Below are positions 41,948-50,259 of a DNA stretch of 64,000 nt, piece by piece. Location of the stretch: positions 124,001 to 188,000 of the forward strand of contig NZ_SOCP01000022.1 of the NCBI RefSeq assembly GCF_004364325.1. The letters run 5' to 3'. Made by a program: the position numbers and the translations under genes. This DNA comes from Actinophytocola oryzae (GTDB taxonomy: Bacteria > Actinomycetota > Actinomycetes > Mycobacteriales > Pseudonocardiaceae). The first letter of the stretch is position 1. Each line of letters begins with the position of its first letter. Below the pieces are notes generated by a model, which saw nothing but the letters and a program-made list of their open reading frames with translations, did not search any database and was not told where the DNA came from.

Positions 41948-42595
41948 CTAGTTCTCCGGTTTGCGGGACTTCAGCTCGGCGGCCAGTACCGCCGCCTGCG
42001 TGCGTCGCTGCATGCCCAGCTTCGCCAGGATGTGGGAGACGTAGTTCTTCACGGTCTTCTCCGCCAGGAACAGGCGTGCGGCGATCTGGCGGTTCGTCAG
42101 GCCTTCGCCGACCAGGTCGAAGACCGCGCGTTCCTGGTCGGTCAGGCCGGCGAGCGCGCCGCCGTCGTCCTTTCCCTGGCGGATGCGCTTCATCAGAGCC
42201 TCCGTCGTCCTCGCGTCGAGCAGGGACTCGCCGAGGCCCACCTTGCGGACCGCGGTGATCAGGTCGTTGCCGAGGACCTGCTTGAGCACGAAGCCCGACG
42301 CGCCCGCCATGATCGCGTTCAGCAGCGCCTCGTCGTCGGAGTACGACGTCAGGATCAGGCACCGGAGGTCGGGGAGCAGCGAGCGCAGGTCCCGGCACAG
42401 CTCCACACCGTTGCCGTCGGGCATGCGGACGTCCAGTACCGCGACGTGCACCGAGAGTGACGGAATGCGGGCCAGAGCCTCCGCTACCGAGGCAGCCTCA
42501 CCCACGATCTCCAGGTCCGGCTCGTCCTCGAACAGATCGGCAACGCCGCGGCGGACGATCTCGTGGTCGTCGACCAGGAAGATCCTAGTGGTCAC
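41948..42595 (-). CDS. NarL/FixJ response regulator, DosR/DevR-like
   Basis: A 215-residue regulator, the same length as DevR. The receiver has the acidic pair DD (9-10), phosphoacceptor Asp55 (VAVLDVRMPDG), Thr in LILTSYSDDEAL, and Lys in GFVLKQVLGNDL. The C-terminal LuxR helix-turn-helix is LTDQERAVFDLVGEGLTNRQIAARLFLAEKTVKNYVSHILAKLGM. It is convergent with the GAF kinase, 6 bp apart, which is its probable partner. Confidence 0.94.
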   Translation of the reverse strand: MTTRIFLVDDHEIVRRGVADLFEDEPDLEIVGEAASVAEALARIPSLSVHVAVLDVRMPDGNGVELCRDLRSLLPDLRCLILTSYSDDEALLNAIMAGASGFVLKQVLGNDLITAVRKVGLGESLLDARTTEALMKRIRQGKDDGGALAGLTDQERAVFDLVGEGLTNRQIAARLFLAEKTVKNYVSHILAKLGMQRRTQAAVLAAELKSRKPEN

Positions 42596-42908
42596 CAGGC
42601 GCTATATATCAGGTTTTTCGACCTGATCGCAACATTGCGGTCGACCTTGTCACACCGCAAATCCCGATTACGAAAGCCGGCCGGAAAAACAGCTGCGCGA
42701 AAGCCGTGTAGAAACAGGTGAGCGGGGTGGACTTTTTCGAATCCACCGAATCCGAGCCACGCGTCAGTGCTCCGGCGGCTTGACCATCTGACCTGGTCAT
42801 TACGCCATCCGGGCGACGCACGACCGGGGGAGATCGCGCAACGTACTGCCCACCCCTTACCTTGTGCAGATGCCGTACCTGGCGGGGTAACTGGGGGGTG
42901 GTCGCCCG
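42596..42908. other. intergenic region between response regulator and AfsR-type gene
   Basis: About 310 bp separating divergent genes. It contains the inverted repeat at 42608-42627 near the response-regulator start. The rest is moderately AT-rich without a recognised motif. A GGGGGG-type ribosome-binding site for the plus-strand gene lies near 42890. Confidence 0.45.
42608..42627. promoter_or_regulatory. perfect inverted repeat upstream of DosR-like gene
   Basis: ATCAGGT and ACCTGAT are separated by six bases (TTTTCG), 12 bp upstream of the response-regulator start. A TATATAT run lies between the repeat and the start codon. It could be an operator overlapping the promoter, or a hairpin in the leader. 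It does not match the DosR-like box. Confidence 0.5.
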
Positions 42909-45011
42909 ATGGGAGCGGAGCAACCAGCCGTGGCGCGGTTCTGCCTGCTGGGACCCGTTCAGATGATCGTCGGCGAGCGGTCCGTTCCGCTCGGCGGCAC
43001 GGGTGTTCGCAGTGTGCTCGCGATGTTGCTGCTGGAGCCGAACCAGGTCGTGCCGCTGGACCGGATCGTGGACGTCCTCTGGGCCCACGAACCGCCTGCC
43101 AGCGCGCGGACCATGATCCAGGGCTACGTGTCCCGCCTGCGTCAGCGGATCACCGAGGCGGACGCCGGCGGTGTGCACATCCTCACCACGCCACCCGGCT
43201 ACCGGCTGGTCGTGGACGAGTCGCTGATCGACGTCACCGTCGCGCGGTCGCTGCTCGCCAGGGCCCGGGGCCTGCCGGCGGCCCGGCGTGCCGAGCTGCT
43301 CGACGAGGCCAACGCGCTCTGGCGCGGTCCCGCGCTCGCCGACCTCGGCGGCCGGGTGTCCGCGCCGGAGCTGACGGAGCTGCGGCTCGCGATCCTCGAG
43401 GCTCGCTTCGACGCGCAGCTGGAGCTGCGGCGGCACCGCGAGATCATCGGCGAGCTGACCCAGCTGATCGAGGCGCAGCCGTTCCGGGAACGGCTCGTGG
43501 CGCAGCTCATGCTCGCGCTGTACCGGTCGGACCGGCGGGCCACCGCGCTCGAGGCGTACCAGCTGTTCGCGCACCGCGCCGCCCAGGAGCTGGGCATGGA
43601 CCCCGGGCCGCAGCTGCGTGACCTGCACGCCAGGGTGCTGCGCGACGACACGGCGTTGCTTGAGCCCAACCCGGATCCCGTGGTCACCCCCAAGGTGGGC
43701 GTGCTCGTGCCGGCGCAGCTGCCGAGGGCGCCGTCCGGGTTCGCGGGCCGCGGCGACGAGATCGACTGGCTGACGACGTTGCTGCCACCCGGCGAGACCG
43801 CGGCCATCGGCGTGCTCGCCGGCCCAGCGGGCGTCGGCAAGACAGCGCTTGCCGTGTTGTGGGCGCACCGGGTCGCGGGTGCGTTCCCCGACGGGCAGCT
43901 GTTCGCGAGCATGCGCGGGTTCGACGAGCAGCACACCCCGGTCCGTGCCGCGGACGTGCTCACGCAGTTCCTGCTGGCACTGGGCGTTGCCGTCGACGAC
44001 GTGCCGATCGAGCTGGACGACCGGGCCACGCTGTTCCGCTCGATCCTCGCCGACCGGCGCGTGCTGGTCGTGCTCGACGACGCCCGCGACGGCGAGCAGA
44101 TCCACCCGCTGCTGCCGGCGGGCTCGTCGTCGTTCGTGCTGGTGACGTCCCGGGTCCGGCTCGACGGGCTGGTCGCGCGCACCGGCGCGCGGATGCTCAC
44201 GCTCGGCACGCTCGGGCCCGACGCCGCCGAGTCGCTCATCGAGCACATGGCCGGCACGCCCGCGCACGCGCACGACCGGGAGCTGCGCCGCAGGCTCGCG
44301 CGGCTGTGCGGGTACCTGCCGCTCGCGTTGCGCGTCTCCGCGGCCAGGCTCGCGGGTAATCCACAGTGGACGGTCGAGGACCTGGTCACCGAGCTGACCG
44401 ACGAGCGGTCGAGGCTCGGCGCGCTCGACCTCGAGGAGTCCGACACGAGCGTGCGTGCCGCGCTCGACGTGACCTACCGCAGCCTCCGCGCGGAGCTCGC
44501 GGAAACCGTGCGGTACCTGGGTTTGTTCCCCGGCACGCGGCTCGGCCCGCATCCTGTGGCCGCGTTGTGCGGCAGTGACGTCGACGCGGCGCGGCGGCGG
44601 CTGCGCTCGCTCGCGAGCTCGTTCGTGGTCACCGAGACGAGCCGCGACGTGTTCGTCATGCACGACCTGATCCGCCTGCACGCGCAGGAGCTCGCCGAGA
44701 CCGAACTGTCCGAAGTGGACGTCGAGGCGGCAGGCAGGCGACTGCTGCGGTACTACCTCACGGGTGCGGAGTCCGCACGCGAGCTGCTGCGCCACGGCGA
44801 GGTGCGGTCCGGCGGCAATGGGCTGTCCTCGGCACGCGAGGCCGCCGAGTGGATCGACCAGGAGTGGGCGAACCTGCTCGCGGTGGTCGAGTCGGGGTCG
44901 GACGCCGACGAGGAGGTCCTGCGCCTCGCGCGGCTCGCGGCCGAGTTCTCCGAGGGGACGCGTGCGCTGGGGCCCGCCGCGCTGAGCAGGCTCGTGCGCC
45001 TGGTGGTCTGA
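42909..45011 (+). CDS. AfsR/SARP family transcriptional regulator with NB-ARC ATPase domain
   Basis: A 700-residue regulator of the AfsR type, often controlling secondary metabolism. It has an OmpR-like winged helix (about 10-95), a bacterial transcriptional activation domain (about 100-245), and an NB-ARC STAND ATPase with P-loop AGPAGVGKTAL (about 304-314) and VLVVLDDARDG. The C-terminal part after about 610 is short; the TPR array of full AfsR (about 990 residues) is missing, as in the shorter paralogues. No biosynthetic cluster is adjacent in this window. Confidence 0.93.
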   Translation: MGAEQPAVARFCLLGPVQMIVGERSVPLGGTGVRSVLAMLLLEPNQVVPLDRIVDVLWAHEPPASARTMIQGYVSRLRQRITEADAGGVHILTTPPGYRLVVDESLIDVTVARSLLARARGLPAARRAELLDEANALWRGPALADLGGRVSAPELTELRLAILEARFDAQLELRRHREIIGELTQLIEAQPFRERLVAQLMLALYRSDRRATALEAYQLFAHRAAQELGMDPGPQLRDLHARVLRDDTALLEPNPDPVVTPKVGVLVPAQLPRAPSGFAGRGDEIDWLTTLLPPGETAAIGVLAGPAGVGKTALAVLWAHRVAGAFPDGQLFASMRGFDEQHTPVRAADVLTQFLLALGVAVDDVPIELDDRATLFRSILADRRVLVVLDDARDGEQIHPLLPAGSSSFVLVTSRVRLDGLVARTGARMLTLGTLGPDAAESLIEHMAGTPAHAHDRELRRRLARLCGYLPLALRVSAARLAGNPQWTVEDLVTELTDERSRLGALDLEESDTSVRAALDVTYRSLRAELAETVRYLGLFPGTRLGPHPVAALCGSDVDAARRRLRSLASSFVVTETSRDVFVMHDLIRLHAQELAETELSEVDVEAAGRRLLRYYLTGAESARELLRHGEVRSGGNGLSSAREAAEWIDQEWANLLAVVESGSDADEEVLRLARLAAEFSEGTRALGPAALSRLVRLVV

Positions 45012-45075
45012 GACGGATCGTCCGTCTGGCGGGTGGCGTTTAGCGAACAGTTAGTCAGTTCGGGTGATCAAGTGG

Positions 45076-45125
45076 CAGGCTCCCGCGCGAGTGCTCGACG
45101 TCCCGGAGCCTGATACCGAGCACTC
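45076..45125 (+). ncRNA. candidate H-type RNA pseudoknot
   Basis: Two perfect inverted repeats are interleaved: CAGGCTCC (45076-45083) pairs with GGAGCCTG (45105-45112), and GAGTGCTCG (45089-45097) pairs with CGAGCACTC (45117-45125). This A-B-A'-B' order is the topology of an H-type pseudoknot with 8- and 9-bp stems and loops of 5, 7 and 4 bases. It lies 65 bp after the AfsR-type gene and 45 bp before a 12-bp hairpin. It may be part of that gene's 3' untranslated region or a separate small RNA. I do not recognise a known RNA family. Confidence 0.45.
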
Positions 45126-45170
45126 AAACACGGGCGGCGCTACCAACGTGGGGGTGTGCTGCCCAAGCGA

Positions 45171-45207
45171 ACCGGCCGGCACGGATGGGGGATTCGTGCC
45201 GGCCGGT
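45171..45207. terminator. strong hairpin between convergent genes
   Basis: ACCGGCCGGCAC (45171-45182) pairs perfectly with GTGCCGGCCGGT (45196-45207) around a 13-base loop. There is no T tract, as is common for actinomycete terminators. It lies between the converging AfsR-type and SGNH genes. Confidence 0.7.
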
Positions 45208-45229
45208 GTGCTTTGTCCACGCACTTCGC

Positions 45230-46027
45230 TCAGATGTGTGCCGCGCGGCTGTTTCCGTTGGCGGAGTTGGAGAACGGGCTCAGCTCAGGACGCTTCGGCA
45301 CCAGGCCGTCGCCCGTGGACTCACCGCGTAGCTGCCTGCGTACCCACGGCAACAGGTGGGTCTTCGTCCACGCGAGATCGGCCTGGCGGAGGCGCAGCCA
45401 CGGCGTCGGCGCGACCTCCGGCCACGGCTCCCGCCAGTCCTCGCCAACGGGCACGCCGAGCACTTCGGCAGTACGCAACGCGATCCGCCGGTGACCCTCC
45501 GGTGAGAAGTGGAGCCGGTCGTCGCTCCAGGCGCGGGGGTCCACGAGCGTCTTCATGGCCCACAGGTCGACCATCATCGCGCCGTGCTGGTCGGCGATGG
45601 CGTGCAGATGTCCGTTGTAGATGGCGACCTTGGCGCGGATGCGCCGCACGACCGGCTGCTTGCGCGGGTCGGGCCCGGTGAACACGAGGACCTCGCACCC
45701 GGCGGCCCGCAGGTCGATCACGGCCTGCTCGAACTCCTCGGCGAGGGCGTCCACGTCACTGCCCGGCACGATCAGGTCGTTGCCGCCGGCGCACATCGAC
45801 ACCAGGTCCGGCCCGACCTCGATCGCGGCCGCCACCTGTTCGGCGATGATCTCGCGCAGCATCTTGCCGCGCAGTGCGAGGTTCGCGTACCTGAACCCGG
45901 GGTTCCGCTCCGCGAGAACGATGGCCAGGCGGTCGGCCCACCCGACGTAGGTGCCGTCCGCCGCTGTGTCGCTCAAACCTTCGGTAAAGCTGTCCCCAAC
46001 GGCTACCCAACTGTTCCATTCCCGCAC
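45230..46027 (-). CDS. SGNH/GDSL hydrolase
   Basis: A 265-residue esterase/lipase-type hydrolase without a signal peptide. Block I is VAVGDSFTEG (catalytic Ser), block II has the Gly in LRGKML, block III is CAGGNDLI (Asn), and block V is DRLHFSPEGH (Asp, His). The GTG at 46027 is about eight bases after AGGGAGGG; a GTG at 46036 abuts that site. It is isolated between divergent and convergent neighbours. The substrate is unknown. Confidence 0.9.
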   Translation of the reverse strand: MREWNSWVAVGDSFTEGLSDTAADGTYVGWADRLAIVLAERNPGFRYANLALRGKMLREIIAEQVAAAIEVGPDLVSMCAGGNDLIVPGSDVDALAEEFEQAVIDLRAAGCEVLVFTGPDPRKQPVVRRIRAKVAIYNGHLHAIADQHGAMMVDLWAMKTLVDPRAWSDDRLHFSPEGHRRIALRTAEVLGVPVGEDWREPWPEVAPTPWLRLRQADLAWTKTHLLPWVRRQLRGESTGDGLVPKRPELSPFSNSANGNSRAAHI

Positions 46028-46159
46028 GGCGACCACCCCTCCCTAGTGCGCGCGCCCCCGTTTATATCTCGTAATTCCTCAGGATGCCGTCTAATTCCCG
46101 ACCTACGCCACCGTCGGTAAGGGCTACCTAAGCGAAACGCGATGAGGCAGGCTTGGACC

Positions 46160-46816
46160 GTGACCGACCAGTCGACCGAGACGCCTGACCTGCCGCTGCG
46201 CGACCTGCTGGGCGGCAGGGGTGGAGCCGTGGACGCGAGCATCCCACCAGCGGTGTTCGTGATCGTTTGGCTGGTCAGCAGCCGCTCGATCGGGTGGGCC
46301 GCCGCTGCCGCGATCACAGCCGGTGTCGCTGTGGGGGTATGGCGTCTCTTTCGTGGCCGAAAAGTAACCGCATCAGTCGCGAGTGTTGCCGCAGTGTCAC
46401 TCGCCGCGTTTATTGCGTTACAGACCGGTCGCGCCGAGGACTTTTTCCTCATCCAACTGCTGTCCAACGTCGCGAGCGCGTTGGCCTGGGCACTGAGCAT
46501 CCTGATCCGGTGGCCGCTGCTCGGGGTGGTGGTCGGGATCCTGCTCGGCCAGCGGACGCGGTGGCGACGTGACGCTGATCTCGTCCGTGCGTACGGGAAC
46601 GCGAGCTGGGTGTGGGTGCTCGGTCAGTACACCGTGCGCGTGCTGGTCTTCGGCGCCCTGTGGTGGTCCGGCTGGGTGGTCGCGCTCGGCGTGGCGCGGG
46701 TCGTCCTGAGCTGGCCCCTGGTGGCGGCGACGCTGGCGGTGAGCGCGGTCGTCCTGCGGCGCTCCCTGCCGGAAGGCCACCCGGGCCTGCGCCACCCCCG
46801 CCAGCCCGCGCACTGA
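46160..46816 (+). CDS. DUF3159 family membrane protein
   Basis: A 218-residue integral membrane protein with about five helices. The family start LRDLLGGRGGAVDASIPPAVFVIVWLV is clear, and DFFLIQLLSNVASALAWALSILIRWPLLGVVVG is typical. The GTG at 46160 matches the family N-terminus; ATG 46142 is in frame. The function is unknown. Its stop codon lies inside the first unit of the palindromic repeat at 46812. Confidence 0.85.
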   Translation: MTDQSTETPDLPLRDLLGGRGGAVDASIPPAVFVIVWLVSSRSIGWAAAAAITAGVAVGVWRLFRGRKVTASVASVAAVSLAAFIALQTGRAEDFFLIQLLSNVASALAWALSILIRWPLLGVVVGILLGQRTRWRRDADLVRAYGNASWVWVLGQYTVRVLVFGALWWSGWVVALGVARVVLSWPLVAATLAVSAVVLRRSLPEGHPGLRHPRQPAH

Positions 46817-46887
46817 AGGACGCCTTCGTAACGTCGGGCGTACTGAAGGACGCCTTCCTGTCGCTGGGCGTACTGAAGGACGCCTTC
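46812..46887. repeat. three tandem palindromic units with 30-bp period, overlapping two stop codons
   Basis: ACTGAAGGACGCCTTC occurs exactly at 46812, 46842 and 46872, each with a near-palindrome GAAGG-ACG-CCTTC. The first unit contains the stop of the DUF3159 gene (TGA 46814-46816), and the last contains the stop of the convergent kinase gene (46888-46886). The whole space between the two genes is therefore this repeat. It can fold into hairpins and probably serves as a bidirectional terminator. The same unit recurs at 62638. Confidence 0.9.
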
Positions 46888-47836
46888 AGTGCGTTGGGCG
46901 GGGTGCTTCCGGGCCCCACGCGAGGAGGGCCGCGAGCCACGCGGCGCCTGACGCGCCGTCCGGGGCGAACAGGACCTCCGCCTCGTCGGACAGAGCCTCC
47001 CTCAGCGCGAGACCCACCGGGCTGGTCGGCCCGATGACACTCCCCGCCAGCACGATCGGGGTCTGCTCGCCGGGCGCGCGGACCATCTGCGCGTGTGCCG
47101 ACAGCAGGACAGCCGCCTGCTCGATGATCGCCGCTGCCATCGGGTCCGACGCGTGGCCGCTCACCATGGCCGCGTAGCGGGCCAGCCGGACGGCAGGCTC
47201 GGCGTTCGCCGAGGTGATCAGGCGGGCCACGGCCTTGCGGCGCCAGGCCGGGTCGGCCGGGGCCACCTCGGGCGAGCCGAACGCGTCGGTCATGACCGCC
47301 ACGGCGAGGGGGCCCGCCTCCCCGGTGCCCTGGAGCAGGCGCAGCGTCGACCGGACCGCCTCGCGGCCTATCCAGTACGCGGAGCCCTCGTCGCCGAGCA
47401 GCCAGCCCCAGCCGCCGTACCAGGACGTCTTGCGGTGGTCGGCTATCCGCGCCGCCACCGAGCCCGTGCCGCCGATGACGACCGTGCCCTCGGGGGAGGA
47501 GGTGGCCGAAGCGAAGGCCACCTCCGCGTCCGACACCACGTCGATCCGGCACGTCACGCCGACCGACCGGAGCGCCGACTCGAAGACGGCCACGATCGCC
47601 GGGTCGGACATCTTGCTCTCACCCGCCATACCCAGCAGGCACGCCACCACCGAGGCGTCTGCCGGTACCGCCGCCGACACCGCGGCCGCGACCCTGGCCG
47701 CCGCCTTCGACGGCGGGTGCGAGTTCGGGTTCGCCCCTTCGGCGGTGCCCCGGCCGGCGACCGCACCCGTCGAGCACACGGACAACGCGCGGGTCGACGT
47801 GCCGCCGATGTCCACGCCCACAGCGAGGTCTGTCAC
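46886..47836 (-). CDS. BadF/BadG/BcrA/BcrD-type ATPase, probable N-acetylglucosamine kinase
   Basis: A 316-residue ASKHA-fold kinase: phosphate 1 motif VGVDIGGTSTRALSV, connect and phosphate 2 region TVVIGGTGSVAARI, WGWLLGDEGSAYWIGREAVR (the GlcNAc-kinase signature), and adenosine motif IVLAGSVIGPTSPVG. The GTG at 47836 overlaps the HxlR stop (GTGA). Its operon with a SIS-domain protein and a nearby DasR-like regulator supports an amino-sugar substrate. Confidence 0.88.
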   Translation of the reverse strand: MTDLAVGVDIGGTSTRALSVCSTGAVAGRGTAEGANPNSHPPSKAAARVAAAVSAAVPADASVVACLLGMAGESKMSDPAIVAVFESALRSVGVTCRIDVVSDAEVAFASATSSPEGTVVIGGTGSVAARIADHRKTSWYGGWGWLLGDEGSAYWIGREAVRSTLRLLQGTGEAGPLAVAVMTDAFGSPEVAPADPAWRRKAVARLITSANAEPAVRLARYAAMVSGHASDPMAAAIIEQAAVLLSAHAQMVRAPGEQTPIVLAGSVIGPTSPVGLALREALSDEAEVLFAPDGASGAAWLAALLAWGPEAPRPTH

Positions 47837-48288
47837 AGGCTCAACCCCGGTCCCGGTTCCATCACGACGTTCTCCGCGGTCATCGCGCCGCCGCAGTCGG
47901 CGCAGTCCACCACGGCCGAGGTGCTCTCGCCGCAGTCGACGTGGCGCAGCAGCCTCGGCGGCCCCGACTCGTCGGCCAGCCACTGGTCGCCCCACCGGAT
48001 GATCGCGGCCAGCACCGGGAAGAAGTCCCGGCCCATGTCGGTGAGCGGGTACTCGTACCTGGCCGGCCGGTCCTGGTAGCGGACGCGGTCGAGCAGGCCG
48101 GCGCCGGTGAGCCGGTCGAGCCGTTCGGTCAGCGTGTTCCGCGCGATGCCCAGCTCGGCCTGGAACCGGTCGAACCTGCGCACGCCTGCGAACGCCTCGC
48201 GCATCACGAGAAGCGTCCACTGATCCCCGAGCAGGTCCATGGTTCTTGCGATGGAACACGGCCAGCGGGCGAACGATGTCCTTCGCAC
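47833..48288 (-). CDS. HxlR family winged-helix regulator
   Basis: A 151-residue HxlR protein: CSIARTMDLLGDQWTLLVMREAFAGVRRFDRFQAELGIARNTLTERLDRLTGAGLLDRVRYQDRPARYEYPLT. A C-terminal cysteine group (HVDCGESTSAVVDCADCGG) may bind zinc. HxlR proteins often sense redox or aldehyde stress. It is embedded between the SIS and kinase genes, which is unexpected for an amino-sugar operon. Confidence 0.9.
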   Translation of the reverse strand: MRRTSFARWPCSIARTMDLLGDQWTLLVMREAFAGVRRFDRFQAELGIARNTLTERLDRLTGAGLLDRVRYQDRPARYEYPLTDMGRDFFPVLAAIIRWGDQWLADESGPPRLLRHVDCGESTSAVVDCADCGGAMTAENVVMEPGPGLSL

Positions 48289-48313
48289 CCCGAAAGTCTA
48301 GGGCCAGTGGCAA

Positions 48314-49339
48314 TTACAGAGTGCGAGTGACCTTGCTCAGTCCGCGAGGGTTGTCGGGGTCGCCGCCCCTGGCCAGTGCGAGACCTAGCGCAAGTCGTTG
48401 CAGTGGCAGGATTTCCAGGATCGGCGCGACTTCCTCGGCCGTCTCGGGTACTGCGATCCGTAGATCTGCCGGCATGTCCGACGCGGCGGAGCCGACCGCC
48501 AGGACCGATGGGCCGCGCTCACCGACCGTCGCCAGCACGTCCCGCATCGCCGCCCCGCCCCTGCCCCGGCTCGTCACCGCGACCACGCCCGTGTCCGCGT
48601 CGATGGCCGCGACCGGGCCGTGCAGCAGGTCGGCGCCGCTGTAGGCGCGGGCGCCGAGGTAGCTCGTCTCCGCGAGCTTCAGCGCGGCCTCCGCCGCCGT
48701 GGCCGACGAGTAGCCCCGGCCGGTCGTCACCACCCGCTCGACCGCGCGGAACCGGGAGACGGCCTCGTCGACCGGCTCGGCGAGTGCGGTCGCGGCCAAC
48801 TCGCCGATGCCGTGGACCGTCTCGCCCGAACCCCCTCGGACCGCGTCGACCAGCAGGTACAACGACAGCAGGGTCGCCGAGTACGTCTTGGTGGCCGCCA
48901 CGGCAAGCTCCTCGCCCGCCTTGATGTCGACCGAGAGCTCCGCGGCGTCCGACAGCGGGGACGCGGGCGTGTTCGTCACGGCCACCGTCAGCGCGCCCTG
49001 CTCCCGTGCCGCCTCCGTGGCCGCGACCAGGTCGGGGGAGCCGCCGCTCTGGCTCACCGACAGGTACAGGATGTCGGTGAGGTCGGGTCGCGCGTCGTAC
49101 AGCGTGGTGGTCGACGGCGACACCAGGCCCGCGGGCAGCTGGAGCAGCACCTCGATCAGATACTTCGCGTACAACGCCGCATGGTCGCTCGAACCACGCG
49201 CGGCCAGCAGCGCGAACCGCGGCCTGCGGGCGGCGATGAGCGACGCCACGTCCGCGACGTCGCTCCGCCGCGCCACCAGCGAGTCGAACACCGCCGGCTG
49301 CTCGGCGACCTCGGCCGCCATCCGGGCACCTGCTGCCAT
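48314..49339 (-). CDS. SIS-domain sugar isomerase/deaminase-like protein
   Basis: A 341-residue protein with two SIS domains like the isomerase half of glucosamine-6-phosphate synthase: LLAARGSSDHAALYAKYLIEVLL, SVSQSGGSPDLVAATEAAREQGA, ELAVAATKTYSATLLSLYLL, and the second domain TTGRGYSSATAAEAALKLAETSYLGARAYSGADLLHGPVAAI. There is no glutaminase domain, so it may act as an amino-sugar-phosphate deaminase or isomerase. AAGGGG precedes the ATG. The dre-like operator is 23 bp upstream. Confidence 0.88.
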   Translation of the reverse strand: MAAGARMAAEVAEQPAVFDSLVARRSDVADVASLIAARRPRFALLAARGSSDHAALYAKYLIEVLLQLPAGLVSPSTTTLYDARPDLTDILYLSVSQSGGSPDLVAATEAAREQGALTVAVTNTPASPLSDAAELSVDIKAGEELAVAATKTYSATLLSLYLLVDAVRGGSGETVHGIGELAATALAEPVDEAVSRFRAVERVVTTGRGYSSATAAEAALKLAETSYLGARAYSGADLLHGPVAAIDADTGVVAVTSRGRGGAAMRDVLATVGERGPSVLAVGSAASDMPADLRIAVPETAEEVAPILEILPLQRLALGLALARGGDPDNPRGLSKVTRTL

Positions 49340-49361
49340 CGTCAACCCCTTCAACCGGACA

Positions 49362-49377
49362 TTAGGTCTAGACCAAT
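49362..49377. promoter_or_regulatory. dre-like operator for the DasR/NagR-type GntR regulator
   Basis: The palindrome GGTCTAGACC (49365-49374) within TTAGGTCTAGACCAAT closely matches the DasR responsive element (ACTGGTCTAGACCACT-like) known from Streptomyces. It lies between the SIS gene and the GntR regulator, 23 bp from the SIS start, where it would control both directions. Confidence 0.8.
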
Positions 49378-49502
49378 CATGGTATCTCTGTAAGGTGTGC
49401 ACTCGCCACGGGTGTCACGGAATTCCCAAAAACGGTGCGGCGTGATCGCGTCAGCGGCCCTGGGAAGGCATGCTGTAGCAGGAAGTCGTTGGAGGAGGAG
49501 TC

Positions 49503-50258
49503 ATGCTCGAAACGTCGGCCGCCGAGCAGCCAGACGCCGGCAGCCGCGCCATGCGCGAGCCCAAGTACTGGGGCCTCAAACGGCACCTGCTCGACCTGCT
49601 CGCCGCCCTGCCGCCCGGTTCGCCCATCCCGACCGAACGTTCACTCGCCGCGGAGTTCGACGTATCGCGCACCACGGTCCGCCAGGCGCTCGCCGACCTC
49701 ACGGTGGAGGGCCGGCTACTGCGTGTGCAGGGCAAGGGCACCTTCGCCGCGGAACCCAAGGTGGCGCAGCGGTTACAGCTTTCCTCGTACACAGAGGACA
49801 TGCGGGCGCAGGGAAGGGAGCCGTCCTCCAAGCTCATCGACATCTCCGAGATCCCGGCGGAAAACGAGCTGACCACATTGCTCGGCATCCGCTCCGGCGC
49901 GAAGGTCCTTCGCATGCAGCGCCTGCGCCTCGCCGACGGTGAGCCGATGGCGATCGAGACCACGCACCTGCCGCTCGGCCGGTTCCGCGGCCTGCGGAAG
50001 TACCTCGCCCCGGGCGGCTCGCTGTACCAGGTGCTGCGTGACCGCTTCGACGTCGAGATGGGGCACGCCGAGGAGACCATCGAGACCGCGCTCGCCGGCC
50101 CGCACGAGGCCGAACTGCTCGGCGCGGACGTCGGCATGCCGATGCTGCTGCTGTCCCGTCACTCGTTCGACACCGCCGAACGGCCGGTGGAGTGGGTGCG
50201 ATCGGTCTACCGTGGCGACCGGTACAAGTTCGTCGCCGAGCTGAACAGGCCAACATGA
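49503..50258 (+). CDS. GntR family (HutC/DasR-like) transcriptional regulator
   Basis: A 251-residue regulator. The winged helix is KRHLLDLLAALPPGSPIPTERSLAAEFDVSRTTVRQALADLTVEGRLLRVQGKGTFAA; the UTRA effector domain (about 90-245) holds LQLSSYTEDMRAQGREPSSKLI and HLPLGRFRGL. This is the arrangement of DasR/NagR, which sense glucosamine or GlcNAc phosphates. GGAGGAGG precedes the ATG. It is divergent from the SIS gene across a dre-like operator, and the MFS gene starts one base after its stop. Confidence 0.92.
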   Translation: MLETSAAEQPDAGSRAMREPKYWGLKRHLLDLLAALPPGSPIPTERSLAAEFDVSRTTVRQALADLTVEGRLLRVQGKGTFAAEPKVAQRLQLSSYTEDMRAQGREPSSKLIDISEIPAENELTTLLGIRSGAKVLRMQRLRLADGEPMAIETTHLPLGRFRGLRKYLAPGGSLYQVLRDRFDVEMGHAEETIETALAGPHEAELLGADVGMPMLLLSRHSFDTAERPVEWVRSVYRGDRYKFVAELNRPT

Positions 50259-50259
50259 A

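Noticed and set aside
45076..45207. HDV-like ribozyme or known pseudoknot riboswitch
   Set aside because: The interleaved stems are right for a pseudoknot, but there is no third stem between them and no conserved catalytic or ligand-binding sequence that I recognise.
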